A stretch of DNA of 6,537 nucleotides from Gammaproteobacteria bacterium (GTDB taxonomy: Bacteria > Pseudomonadota > Gammaproteobacteria > Steroidobacterales > SZUA-146). The translations under genes were made by a program, and so were the position numbers. The stretch lies in assembly GCA_013002925.1 (NCBI GenBank), contig JABDLQ010000360.1:1-6537 (forward strand), in the 5' to 3' direction. The notes below the pieces were generated by a model. It was not told where the DNA came from and did not search any database. It was given only the letters and a program-made list of their open reading frames with translations. Below are positions 1 to 6,096 of this stretch, piece after piece (within the stretch, counting starts at the first letter, position 1; every line of letters begins with the position of its first letter).

Positions 1-2
1 TC

Positions 3-164
3 GGCACCGTTTGGTTCGGGGTTGCCTGTGGGGGTGTGCTGGTGCAACAGCATCCTGAATTGCGCACGGAATGCTGTCACTTCGCCGGCGACCGGGAAGC
101 GGTACGTCAGGCGACTGTCGCCCACGCAATCGATATGCTGCTGAATACGTTGAGTATCCCGTGA
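3..164 (+). CDS. pncC: Nicotinamide-nucleotide amidase PncC (CinA C-terminal domain family), 3' end only
   Basis: The last 53 codons of a gene that begins before the window are visible, ending at a TGA. The peptide starts GTVWFGVACGGVLV and continues with HFAGDREAVRQATVAHAIDMLL. This matches the C-terminus of the CinA/PncC family, in which a 'GTVW' strand is followed by 'F.GDRE.VR..TV..AL..L'. Family members deamidate nicotinamide mononucleotide to nicotinic acid mononucleotide in pyridine-nucleotide recycling, in the cytoplasm. The gene sits directly upstream of recA, its usual place in gammaproteobacteria, which supports the call. Because the N-terminal part is missing, I cannot tell whether this is the short stand-alone amidase or the C-terminal domain of a longer CinA protein. 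The short form is more usual next to recA in this class. Confidence 0.88.
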   Translation, partial: GTVWFGVACGGVLVQQHPELRTECCHFAGDREAVRQATVAHAIDMLLNTLSIP

Positions 165-169
165 CAGTG

Positions 170-189
170 ATTTGTTCATTCATACAGTA
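170..189. promoter_or_regulatory. LexA (SOS) box-like site 1
   Basis: The 20-mer here fits the gammaproteobacterial LexA operator TACTGT-N8-ACAGTA. The right half, ACAGTA, is perfect. The left core is TTGT in place of CTGT, one mismatch, and the 8-base spacer is AT-rich. It lies only six bases after the pncC stop and 412 bp before recA, so it may be an additional operator or control a distal promoter. Binding is inferred from sequence alone. Confidence 0.5.
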
Positions 190-336
190 GTTTTGCGCAG
201 ATTGAACGCGTCAGCGGCTTGATTGCGCATTTTGGTGGGCGGGATCAGTGGATCGGGTTACTATATATGGTCATTGGGCGTGGTCTGGGACACCAGATCG
301 TGTGGATGGCCTGTTTCTGGCCAAAATAATCAAATA

Positions 337-356
337 TAGTGTTTATTTATACAGTA
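337..356. promoter_or_regulatory. LexA (SOS) box 2, probable main recA operator
   Basis: The site reads TAGTGTTTATTTATACAGTA, one core mismatch (GTGT for CTGT) from the canonical LexA palindrome, with correct TA flanks and the right N8 spacing. A TATAGT hexamer at 335-340 (5 of 6 to the sigma-70 -10 consensus) overlaps its left edge, so LexA bound here would block a promoter using it; no clear -35 is visible. LexA repression relieved by RecA-driven self-cleavage is the standard control of recA. The distance to the recA start (244 bp) is larger than usual. Confidence 0.68.
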
Positions 357-600
357 GTTTTTGAAATAATCAGATCCAGTTGATCGAGCGGCGTGTTTAG
401 CCACGGGTTGTCCAGCCGGCAACCACGCCATCGTTCAATGATCCAGGTGTGTCCCGGGAACCGCGCACCTGCCAATAAAAAAACGGTTCACATGCTGCAA
501 AAAGTCGCCGCTGGCGAGTCTGCAGCGATGCGGAACAAGCGGCGCTCGCAGTGAGCTGCCATCGACAGATAGCCATTTACAGGTATTCGGGTGACTTAAA

Positions 601-1641
601 ATGGAAGAGAACAGAAAACAGGCACTGACCGCTGCTTTGGGTCAAATTGAAAAGCAATTCGGCAAAGGTTCCGTGATGCGTCTTGGTGACGAAGGCGCCA
701 TCCCGGATATTGACGTTATTTCCACCGGCTCGATGAGTCTCGATATTGCGCTGGGTGTGGGTGGTTTGCCGCGCGGCCGGGTGGTGGAAATATTTGGGCC
801 GGAGTCGTCGGGTAAAACCACTCTAACGCTGCAGATCGTTGCCGAAGCGCAGAAACTGGGTGGTACCTGCGCATTTGTAGACGCGGAACATGCGCTGGAT
901 CCCACGTATGCCGAACATCTCGGCGTGCAAACCGAAGACCTTCTGGTATCGCAGCCGGATACAGGTGAACAGGCGCTTGAGATCACCGACATGCTGGTGC
1001 GTTCCGGTGCGGTGGACGTTGTGGTGATCGACTCGGTCGCGGCACTGACACCCAAAGCTGAAATCGAAGGCGAGATGGGCGACAAGCATGTTGGCCTGCA
1101 GGCACGTTTGATGTCACAGGCGTTGCGCAAGCTTACGGCTAACATCAAGCGCTCCAACACACTGGTGGTCTTTATTAACCAGATTCGCATGAAGATTGGC
1201 GTGATGTTTGGCAGCCCCGAAACCACCACCGGCGGTAACGCGCTGAAGTTTTACTCTTCGGTGCGTTTGGATATCCGTCGTATTGGCGCGATCAAGAAAG
1301 GCGATGAGATCGTCGGCAACGAGACCCGGGTCAAGGTCGTTAAAAACAAAGTGGCGCCGCCGTTCAAAAAAGCGGAATTTGAAATTCTGTACGGTGTCGG
1401 CATTTCCCGCGAGAGCGAACTGATTGATCTGGGTGTTAATGAGGGTCTGGTGAAAAAATCGGGTGCCTGGTACAGCTATGGCAAGGAGCGCATTGGTCAG
1501 GGCAAGGAAAATGCCCGGGTCTATCTCAAAGAGAACGCACATATCGCCGATGAGATAGAAACTGCGTTGCGCGAGAAATATTTGCCGAAATTATATCCGG
1601 CAACAGCCGCAGTTGAGCTAGAGGCTGTTCAGGAAGCCTGA
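601..1641 (+). CDS. recA: RecA recombinase / SOS co-protease
   Basis: The 346-residue protein is a complete RecA, close to the usual 340-355. RecA forms ATP-dependent filaments on single-stranded DNA, catalyses homologous strand exchange in the cytoplasm, and stimulates LexA self-cleavage. Visible hallmarks are the Walker A motif GPESSGKTT (66-74), the catalytic glutamate in DAEHALD (E96), and the Walker B strand ending VVVIDS (D144). The L2 DNA-binding loop spans about 194-212 (NQIRMKIGVMFGSPETTTGG), and the lysines of KNKVAPPFK (K248, K250) are present. The C-terminal tail (ELEAVQEA) is short and only mildly acidic. The start is supported by GGGTGA at 589-594, six bases upstream. LexA-box-like sites upstream indicate SOS control. 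recX follows after four bases with no terminator between, so the two are likely co-transcribed. Nothing looks damaged. Confidence 0.99.
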   Translation: MEENRKQALTAALGQIEKQFGKGSVMRLGDEGAIPDIDVISTGSMSLDIALGVGGLPRGRVVEIFGPESSGKTTLTLQIVAEAQKLGGTCAFVDAEHALDPTYAEHLGVQTEDLLVSQPDTGEQALEITDMLVRSGAVDVVVIDSVAALTPKAEIEGEMGDKHVGLQARLMSQALRKLTANIKRSNTLVVFINQIRMKIGVMFGSPETTTGGNALKFYSSVRLDIRRIGAIKKGDEIVGNETRVKVVKNKVAPPFKKAEFEILYGVGISRESELIDLGVNEGLVKKSGAWYSYGKERIGQGKENARVYLKENAHIADEIETALREKYLPKLYPATAAVELEAVQEA

Positions 1642-1645
1642 CAAT

Positions 1646-2113
1646 ATGGGCGGGGCCAGCCCTGCCCAGATTCGCCGCCTGGCCATGAATTTTCTGGCCA
1701 GGCGTGAGCACGGCTACGCCGAGTTGGTCGGCAAGCTTGTCGGGCGGGGCGTCAATGCAGAAATCGCCGACAACATTGTCAAAAAGTTGTCACAGGAAGG
1801 TTTGCAGGATGATGCGCGGTTTGCCGAAGGCTATCTGAGGGCCCAGGTCAGCCGGGGCAAGGGGCCATTGTACATCCGTCACGGGCTTCGTCAGCGTGGC
1901 ATCGCCAGTGCGGAAGCCGAGCAAGCGGTAAAGCGTGCGCATCTGGACTGGGTGGCTCTGGCGACCGAGGTGGCCTGCAAAAAGTTTCCGTCGGGACCAG
2001 CCTCCATGGCTGAGCGTGCGTCACGGCAGCGGTTTTTATTACAGCGAGGCTTCGATCCCGAGCAATGCCGCCTGGCATTGAAGCGCCTCGAATCCGGCGC
2101 CCATACCGAATAA
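1646..2113 (+). CDS. recX: RecX, regulator of RecA
   Basis: The 155-residue protein has the size and pattern of RecX, which binds RecA filaments and limits their extension and activity. It is made of short three-helix repeats. The first contains the family signature region FLARREHGYAELVGKLVGRG (about 16-35). DDARFAEGYLRAQVSRGKGP (55-74) matches the conserved centre 'LDD.RFA..Y...R...G...I...L...GI', continued by RHGLRQRGIAS, and a last repeat ends RQRFLLQRGFDPEQCRLAL. The ATG at 1646 is chosen because it lies four bases after the recA stop with AGGAAG at 1631-1636, inside the end of recA. This suggests translational coupling and keeps RecX output tied to RecA. No intrinsic terminator is seen between recA and recX. 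Confidence 0.95.
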   Translation: MGGASPAQIRRLAMNFLARREHGYAELVGKLVGRGVNAEIADNIVKKLSQEGLQDDARFAEGYLRAQVSRGKGPLYIRHGLRQRGIASAEAEQAVKRAHLDWVALATEVACKKFPSGPASMAERASRQRFLLQRGFDPEQCRLALKRLESGAHTE

Positions 2114-2151
2114 TCCCCGCGGGTCTATCCTCGATTATTTACGCGCAGGCG

Positions 2152-2180
2152 TTATCTTCGCTGCGGCATTGGTTTATCAT
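2152..2180 (+). promoter_or_regulatory. Possible alaS promoter
   Basis: In the 103-bp recX-alaS gap, TATCAT (2175-2180) matches the sigma-70 -10 hexamer at 5 of 6 positions. TTATCT (2152-2157), 17 bases upstream, is a poor -35. The gap contains no evident terminator, so alaS could also be read through from recA-recX. This is a weak candidate offered only because it is the best in the gap. Confidence 0.25.
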
Positions 2181-2216
2181 CTGCCGTTACGCCTTGTGCA
2201 ATGAACCGGACACCTT

Positions 2217-4814
2217 ATGAAAAGCGCGGACATCAGACAGAGTTTTCTGGATTATTTTGCCAGGAACGGGCACGAAGTTGTGACCAGCAGTCCGCTGGTT
2301 CCGGGCAATGATCCGACGTTGCTGTTTACTAATGCCGGAATGGTGCAATTCAAGGATGTGTTCCTCGGAGTTGATCAGCGCCCCTACCAGCGCGCCGTCA
2401 GTTCGCAGCGCTGCGTGCGTGCCGGTGGCAAGCATAATGATCTGGAAAATGTCGGCTATACGGCGCGTCATCATACTTTTTTCGAAATGTTGGGTAATTT
2501 CAGTTTTGGTGATTATTTCAAGGAACAGGCAATTCGGTACGCCTGGGAGTATCTGACTGACGAACTCGGGTTAGCCGCAGAGAGATTGTGGGTAACGGTC
2601 TACGAGGACGATGATGAGGCGGCCGACATCTGGCTCAACACAATGGGGGTGAGTCAACAGCGATTCTCGCGCCTTGGCAAAAAAGATAATTTCTGGGCGA
2701 TGGGGGATACCGGTCCGTGTGGTCCGTGTTCCGAGATATTCTATGACCATGGTCCGGACATCCCCGGTGGTCCGCCCGGCAGTCCCGATGAAGACGGGGA
2801 TCGGTATGTCGAGATCTGGAACCTGGTGTTCATGCAATATGATGCTGCGGCAGACGGAACGGTTAATAATTTGCCGCAACCATCAGTGGATACGGGCATG
2901 GGTCTGGAGCGCATCGCCGCGGTTATGCAGGGTGTGCATAACAATTATGAAATTGACCTGTTTGTTAACCTGGTTGAGGCTGCGGCCAGTATTGCCAATC
3001 AGGCGGATAAAACCCACGCTTCATTGCGGGTCATCGCCGATCATATTCGAGCGTGTGCATTCTTGATCACTGATGGTGTGCTGCCATCCAATGAGGGTCG
3101 TGGTTACGTACTACGGCGTATCATTCGTCGCGCGATACGACATGGTTACAAACTGGGTATCAAAGACAGTTTCTTTTATCAGCTGGTCTCACCACTGAAT
3201 GCCGAGATGGGCACGGCTTACCCTGAACTCAGTCGTAATCAGGCGCACGTAGAAAAAATACTGCGGACCGAAGAGCAACGTTTTGCCGAAACTCTCGAGC
3301 AGGGAATGGGCATACTCGAAGCTGAAATTGCCGCGGCTTCAAACAAGGTCATAGCTGGCGACGTGGCCTTCAAGCTCTACGATACCTACGGGTTTCCTGT
3401 TGATCTGACTGCGGACATCGCGCGGGAACGGGGGATGAGCGTTGACGATGCCGGTTTTGCAGAGGCGATGGAAGCGCAAAAAGAACGCGGCCGCGCAGCC
3501 AGTAAATTTGGGGCGGATCTGCGGTCTGGTATTAAGGTTGATCAGGTCAGTCAGTTTACCGGTTATGAGACGTTGCAGACATCCAGTGCTGTCGACAGCC
3601 TGATTTGTGGCGGCGTCGTAGCTAAGGAACTGAGCCATGGTGATGAAGGTATCGTGTTTTTGGCAAAGACCCCGTTCTACGCAGAAAGCGGTGGTCAGGT
3701 AGGTGACGTTGGGCAATTGCGCTCGGATGCCGGGGTTTTTGCAGTGACCGATACACAAAAATTTGGTCAGGGCATCGGTCATATTGGCCGCGTCAGCGAG
3801 GGTGCATTCAAGCCTGGCGACGTAGTCGTCGCGACGGTTGATGCAGCCACACGGGCAGCCACAGTGCTAAACCATACTGCGACCCATTTAATGCATGCGG
3901 CGTTACGCACAGTGTTGGGTGATCATGTGACGCAAAAAGGTTCGTTGGTCGCGCCGGATCGACTGCGTTTTGACTTTTCGCACTATGAGCCGGTGAGCCG
4001 CGACGAACTTGAGCGGGTTGAAGCGATGGTCAATCAGCAAATTCGCAACAATGCGCCGGCAGAGACCCAACTGATGGCGTTTGATGATGCCATCGAGGCA
4101 GGGGCGATGGCGCTCTTTGGCGAAAAGTATGATTCCGATGTACGGGTTTTACGGGTCGGTGATTTTTCCATGGAATTGTGTGGTGGCACACATGTGGATC
4201 GTGCCGGTGACATCGGATTGTTCAAAATTGTCAGCGAGGGGGGGGTTGCCTCAGGTGTCCGCCGCATCGAAGCTGTAACTGGCGACGCAGCTCTTCAATG
4301 GGTACGTGATACCGAAGAGCAGTTGCAGTCCGTGGCGGCACTGGTAAAAAGCGGGCGCGACGAAGTGCGACATAAAGTCGAGGCGCTGTTCGAACGCAGC
4401 CGTGCAATGGAAAAAGAAATTGCGCGTCTGAAAAAAGAGCTGGTGACTGGCAAGGCAGGGCCGGACCTGATGGCGCAAGTGCGCGAAGCCGGTGGAATCA
4501 AGGTGTTGGCGGCGCGCCAGGATGGGCTGGATGCCGGGGCCTTGCGCGATAGTGTGGATCAGTTTAAAGACCGGCTCGGCAAAGCGGTGGTGGTGCTGGG
4601 TTCGGTAGACGATGGCAAGGTGCGCCTGGTGGTGGGGGTCAGCAAGGATTGCGTAGGTAAGGTAAAAGCCGGTGAACTGATCGGTGAAATCGCAGCGATG
4701 GTCGGCGGTCGAGGCGGTGGTCGACCCGACATGGCCCAGGCAGGCGGAAACGATCCCAGTCAACTCGATCATGCACTGGCCAGTGTGTACGAGCGTGTTC
4801 AGAAATGCCTGTGA
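2217..4814 (+). CDS. alaS: Alanyl-tRNA synthetase
   Basis: The 865-residue protein is a full-length AlaRS (E. coli 876), which charges tRNA-Ala with alanine and clears misacylated Ser/Gly-tRNA-Ala. The N-terminus contains FTNAGMVQFKDVFLG (37-51) and class II motif 2, RAGGKHNDLENVGYTARHHT (68-87), followed by FFEMLGNFSFGDYF. Class II motif 3 is DTGMGLERI (225-233). The editing domain has the zinc ligands H553 and H557 in HTATH and C655 and H659 in CGGTH. A coiled-coil linker (about 715-745) leads to the C-Ala domain ending GGRGGGRPDMAQAGG (830-844). The ATG has a modest CGGA (2207-2210) six bases upstream. alaS after recA-recX is the usual gammaproteobacterial order. All catalytic and editing residues I can check are intact. 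Confidence 0.99.
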   Translation: MKSADIRQSFLDYFARNGHEVVTSSPLVPGNDPTLLFTNAGMVQFKDVFLGVDQRPYQRAVSSQRCVRAGGKHNDLENVGYTARHHTFFEMLGNFSFGDYFKEQAIRYAWEYLTDELGLAAERLWVTVYEDDDEAADIWLNTMGVSQQRFSRLGKKDNFWAMGDTGPCGPCSEIFYDHGPDIPGGPPGSPDEDGDRYVEIWNLVFMQYDAAADGTVNNLPQPSVDTGMGLERIAAVMQGVHNNYEIDLFVNLVEAAASIANQADKTHASLRVIADHIRACAFLITDGVLPSNEGRGYVLRRIIRRAIRHGYKLGIKDSFFYQLVSPLNAEMGTAYPELSRNQAHVEKILRTEEQRFAETLEQGMGILEAEIAAASNKVIAGDVAFKLYDTYGFPVDLTADIARERGMSVDDAGFAEAMEAQKERGRAASKFGADLRSGIKVDQVSQFTGYETLQTSSAVDSLICGGVVAKELSHGDEGIVFLAKTPFYAESGGQVGDVGQLRSDAGVFAVTDTQKFGQGIGHIGRVSEGAFKPGDVVVATVDAATRAATVLNHTATHLMHAALRTVLGDHVTQKGSLVAPDRLRFDFSHYEPVSRDELERVEAMVNQQIRNNAPAETQLMAFDDAIEAGAMALFGEKYDSDVRVLRVGDFSMELCGGTHVDRAGDIGLFKIVSEGGVASGVRRIEAVTGDAALQWVRDTEEQLQSVAALVKSGRDEVRHKVEALFERSRAMEKEIARLKKELVTGKAGPDLMAQVREAGGIKVLAARQDGLDAGALRDSVDQFKDRLGKAVVVLGSVDDGKVRLVVGVSKDCVGKVKAGELIGEIAAMVGGRGGGRPDMAQAGGNDPSQLDHALASVYERVQKCL

Positions 4815-4870
4815 GATGTGGTTGATTGTATAGATTAATTGCGCAAACCCGCTCGGTGGTTTGGGTAAGA

Positions 4871-4890
4871 CTCAGGGTGTAAACCCTGAG
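4871..4890 (+). other. Hairpin with GNRA-type loop downstream of alaS
   Basis: CTCAGGGT and ACCCTGAG form a perfect 8-bp stem closed by GTAA, a GNRA tetraloop in RNA. No T-run follows, so it is not a standard terminator. It may stabilise the 3' end of the alaS transcript or be part of a structured leader. Function is unknown. Confidence 0.45.
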
Positions 4891-4938
4891 AAGACATACC
4901 GGTTTTGAATCAGTCAAGCATCTCAACAGTCGCTGATT

Positions 4939-4956
4939 ATCCTGCTATTGCAGGAT
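4939..4956 (+). other. 7-bp hairpin in the alaS-csrA spacer
   Basis: ATCCTGC and GCAGGAT pair around a TATT loop. No T-run follows directly. It is one of a series of small stems here and may be transcribed with alaS. Confidence 0.4.
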
Positions 4957-5006
4957 TAGGTGACAACTTCCTGTTTTATTTGGGGATAAAATCCCACAGC
5001 CAGATT

Positions 5007-5031
5007 ACCCCTGATTTAGGGGTTTTGGTTT
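5007..5031 (+). terminator. Probable intrinsic terminator of alaS
   Basis: ACCCCT (5007-5012) and AGGGGT (5018-5023) make a 6-bp G/C-rich stem with a GATTT loop, followed by TTTGGTTT. The T-run is interrupted, so termination strength is uncertain. It is the best terminator candidate between alaS and csrA. Confidence 0.55.
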
Positions 5032-5150
5032 CATGTGTTACCCTCTGAACGAGATCCCGGATGTGGGTCTGGAAATAACAAATAAATAAAAATAAAGCTG
5101 GTTTGGACTGACTTTTGTCGGCACAAAGAACTGCACAATAGATTGAGTTT

Positions 5151-5155
5151 AGGAG
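5151..5155 (+). promoter_or_regulatory. csrA Shine-Dalgarno with GGA core, possible CsrA autoregulation site
   Basis: AGGAG lies seven bases before the csrA ATG and is a strong ribosome binding site that fixes the start. CsrA binds GGA-containing sequences, and in E. coli it represses its own translation through sites overlapping the Shine-Dalgarno. The GGA here could serve the same purpose. The RBS is visible; autoregulation is inferred. Confidence 0.6.
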
Positions 5156-5162
5156 AGCGTGA

Positions 5163-5348
5163 ATGTTGATACTGACGAGGCGAGTTGGTGAGACAGTAAT
5201 GATCGGTGACGATGTCACTGTCACGGTACTGGGAGTAAAAGGCAACCAGGTAAGAGTTGGTGTCAATGCCCCAAAAGACATTGCGGTGCATCGTGAAGAA
5301 ATATACGAACGCATCAAAAACGACGAAAACGCAGAAAATAAAGAATAA
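5163..5348 (+). CDS. csrA: Carbon storage regulator CsrA (RsmA)
   Basis: The 61-residue protein is a complete CsrA, the same length as in E. coli. CsrA is a small dimeric RNA-binding protein that binds GGA motifs in mRNA leaders and changes translation and stability, governing carbon metabolism, motility and biofilm. The RNA-binding N-terminal strand MLILTRRVGE (1-10, with L4, R6 and R7) and the opposing VHREEIYERI (42-51, with the key R44) are both present. The central GVKGNQVRVGVNAP is canonical. The C-terminal tail KNDENAENKE is charged and variable, as is usual. It lies between alaS and a tRNA-Ser/tRNA-Arg pair, as in E. coli where csrA precedes serV and the argV group. Confidence 0.99.
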   Translation: MLILTRRVGETVMIGDDVTVTVLGVKGNQVRVGVNAPKDIAVHREEIYERIKNDENAENKE

Positions 5349-5414
5349 ATCAGAAAATAGCCTGTAGCTGCCTGCTAAAGGGCGCAAAAACGCTGATAAA
5401 TTTACAGAAGTCGT

Positions 5415-5434
5415 GGCAGCCCGCGAGGGCTGTC
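5415..5434 (+). terminator. Hairpin downstream of csrA, possible weak terminator
   Basis: CAGCCC and GGGCTG pair around a GCGA loop, and the stem extends by a G-T wobble and a G-C pair to 8 bp. A GNRA loop makes it a stable RNA hairpin. It is followed only by GGTATTTC, a poor T-run, so it may be an mRNA-end stabiliser or a weak terminator. Confidence 0.4.
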
Positions 5435-5517
5435 GGTATTTCGTGGTCCCGGATTATGCTGTGGTCCTTTACCTTAAACCGCTCCGCCAGTATCATGCGC
5501 AGTCGGTTTTGAGGGAT

Positions 5518-5550
5518 TTGACTCCGTTTAGCCTGACTGCGTCGGCTAAT
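5518..5550 (+). promoter_or_regulatory. Possible promoter for tRNA-Ser
   Basis: TTGACT (5518-5523) is a good -35 hexamer. GCTAAT (5545-5550) is the nearest -10-like sequence, but at 21 bases the spacing is too long for a standard promoter. The C/G-rich stretch CCGATCCCCG after it resembles the discriminator of stable-RNA promoters. The TTGACT is the only firm part of this suggestion. Confidence 0.25.
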
Positions 5551-5570
5551 CCGATCCCCGTCTATTATAT

Positions 5571-5663
<93 letters not shown>

Positions 5664-5707
5664 AGAGTCAGTATTTTTTTACCTTTTAACGAGCAGGCAA
5701 GTTAGAA

Positions 5708-5733
5708 TCTCGCGGGATTCGAACCCGAGAGAT
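5708..5733 (-). repeat. Inverted T-arm-like copy downstream of tRNA-Ser
   Basis: On the minus strand this stretch contains GGGTTCGAATCCC, identical to 13 bases of the T-arm of the tRNA-Ser just upstream. It is enclosed in a 10-bp stem with one mismatch (ATCTCGCGGG against CCCGAGAGAT), with TTCGAAT as loop. No acceptor stem, anticodon arm or CCA accompanies it, so it is not a tRNA gene. T-arms are conserved, so it could derive from another tRNA. Confidence 0.5.
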
Positions 5734-5755
5734 AAAAGCAACGGTTTGAGCCGGA

Positions 5756-5825
5756 GCCGACGAAGTCGGCGGAGACAACGCTATCGCGAAGCGATGGCGC
5801 CCCGGAGGGTGAGGCACGAAGTGCC
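5756..5825 (+). repeat. Array of three hairpins with identical GAA triloops
   Basis: Three consecutive inverted repeats each close with C-GAA-G: GCCGAC/GTCGGC (5756-5770), CGCTATCGC/GCGATGGCG (5779-5799, 9 bp with one T-G wobble) and GGCAC/GTGCC (5813-5825). The middle one contains GCGAAGC, known as an exceptionally stable DNA mini-hairpin. The third lies inside a larger GGAGGG/CCCTCC stem (5804-5809 with 5833-5838) formed with the tRNA tail copy. The stems differ in sequence but share the loop, suggesting that structure is conserved. Function unknown. Confidence 0.65.
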
Positions 5826-5829
5826 GAAT

Positions 5830-5848
5830 AATCCCTCCCTCTCCGCCA
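5830..5848 (+). repeat. Direct copy of the tRNA-Ser 3' end
   Basis: The 19 bases AATCCCTCCCTCTCCGCCA are identical to 5643-5661, that is, from the T-loop through T-stem, acceptor strand and discriminator to CCA. The copy lies 187 bp downstream. The T-stem partner GAGGG is also present at 5805-5809, separated by a hairpin in place of the T-loop. Such tail copies arise as attachment-site duplications of tRNA-targeted integrases, or occur in tandem repeats like those downstream of E. coli tyrT. There is no integrase gene in the 168 bp between the copies. Confidence 0.85.
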
Positions 5849-5877
5849 GTAATACGCAGCAAAATCGGTATATTCCT

Positions 5878-5900
5878 GTGGGAGCGGCTTCAGCCGCGAT
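5878..5900 (+). repeat. REP-like palindromic repeat, copy 1
   Basis: The stretch carries the core GGAGCGGCTTCAGCCGCGAT, with a GCGGCT/AGCCGC stem preceded by GTG. Its companion at 5930-5953 is in the same orientation. Related 'G(T/A)GGAGCGGCTT.AGCCGCGA' repeats are widespread between genes in Pseudomonas, Xanthomonas and other gammaproteobacteria, and such REPs are mobilised by RAYT-type transposases. Confidence 0.75.
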
Positions 5901-5929
5901 GGAATCACGGTAAAGAACATCGAGTAATT

Positions 5930-5953
5930 GTAGGAGCGGCTTCCAGCCGCGAT
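5930..5953 (+). repeat. REP-like palindromic repeat, copy 2
   Basis: The core GGAGCGGCTTCCAGCCGCGAT differs from copy 1 only by one extra C in the loop. It is preceded by GTAG, the tetranucleotide typical of REP sequences. It starts 52 bp after copy 1 and ends 10 bp before tRNA-Arg, so any tRNA-Arg promoter must overlap it or lie upstream. Confidence 0.78.
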
Positions 5954-5963
5954 AAAAATCAAC

Positions 5964-6040
5964 GCGCCCGTAGCTCAGCTGGATAGAGTACCTGGCTACG
6001 AACCAGGCGGTCGGGAGTTCGAATCTCTCCGGGCGCGCCA
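5964..6040 (+). tRNA. tRNA-Arg(ACG)
   Basis: A complete 77-base tRNA is visible. The acceptor GCGCCCG (5964-5970) pairs with CGGGCGC (6030-6036), with discriminator G and encoded CCA. The D-arm contains AGCTCAGCTGGATAGAGT. The anticodon stem CCTGG/CCAGG surrounds CTACGAA with anticodon ACG at 5998-6000, expected to be edited to ICG and to read CGU, CGC and CGA. The T-arm is GGGAG-TTCGAAT-CTCTC. It follows csrA and tRNA-Ser in the usual order. Its 3' 19 bases recur at 6227-6245, next to an integrase gene, so it is the likely target of a tyrosine recombinase. An intrinsic terminator follows at 6047-6084. Confidence 0.98.
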
Positions 6041-6046
6041 CCTTAA

Positions 6047-6084
6047 AGAAATGCAACAGATCCTCAGGGTCCGTTGCATTTTTT
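6047..6084 (+). terminator. Intrinsic terminator of tRNA-Arg
   Basis: AATGCAAC (6050-6057) and GTTGCATT (6073-6080) form a strong stem, extended outward by A-T pairs. The loop region has short internal pairing, and a run of six Ts ends the stem. Position directly after tRNA-Arg and the clean T-run make this the best terminator in the window. Confidence 0.85.
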
Positions 6085-6096
6085 ATCCCCTTACTA

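Larger units (their letters stand above)
165..600. other. 436-bp pncC-recA spacer carrying recA regulatory DNA
   Basis: No convincing gene is seen here. The stretch holds two LexA-box-like palindromes (170-189 and 337-356) that share the 13-mer ATACAGTAGTTTT. There is a weak hairpin TGGCC/GGCCA at 307-323, and a short hairpin TCGCC/GGCGA lies about 90 bp before recA. If the promoter overlaps the second box, recA has an untranslated leader of roughly 240 bases, which is long. Two short open frames, one in frame 3 from just after pncC to a TAA near 330 and one at 393-554 starting with GTG, lack good ribosome binding sites and recognisable motifs. I do not call them genes. Confidence 0.6.
4815..5162. 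other. 348-bp alaS-csrA spacer with several hairpins, no gene
   Basis: No open frame with family features is seen. The spacer contains a succession of inverted repeats: CAAACC/GGTTTG (4844-4863), an 8-bp stem with a GTAA loop (4871-4890), a 7-bp stem with a TATT loop (4939-4956), GGGAT/ATCCC (4983-4995), and a terminator-like stem at 5007-5031. The last 60 bases should hold the csrA promoter, but no clear -35/-10 pair stands out. In many gammaproteobacteria lysC occupies this position; I see no remnant of it. Confidence 0.6.

Noticed and set aside
171..330. Open frame between the two LexA boxes (includes an ATG at about 267)
   Set aside because: The piece after the ATG is only about 20 codons, with no ribosome binding site. 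The longer frame has no start codon and is in frame with pncC past two stops.
393..554. 53-codon GTG-started frame upstream of recA
   Set aside because: It has no good ribosome binding site and no recognisable domain. A short frame of this size is expected by chance in a 436-bp spacer. It remains possible as an SOS-leader peptide, but unsupported.
642..1542. Long minus-strand open frames inside recA, and similar ones inside recX and alaS
   Set aside because: They lie antisense to clear conserved genes and have no recognisable motifs.
5708..5733. A second tRNA gene on the minus strand
   Set aside because: Only a T-arm-like stem-loop is present; there is no anticodon arm, acceptor stem or CCA.
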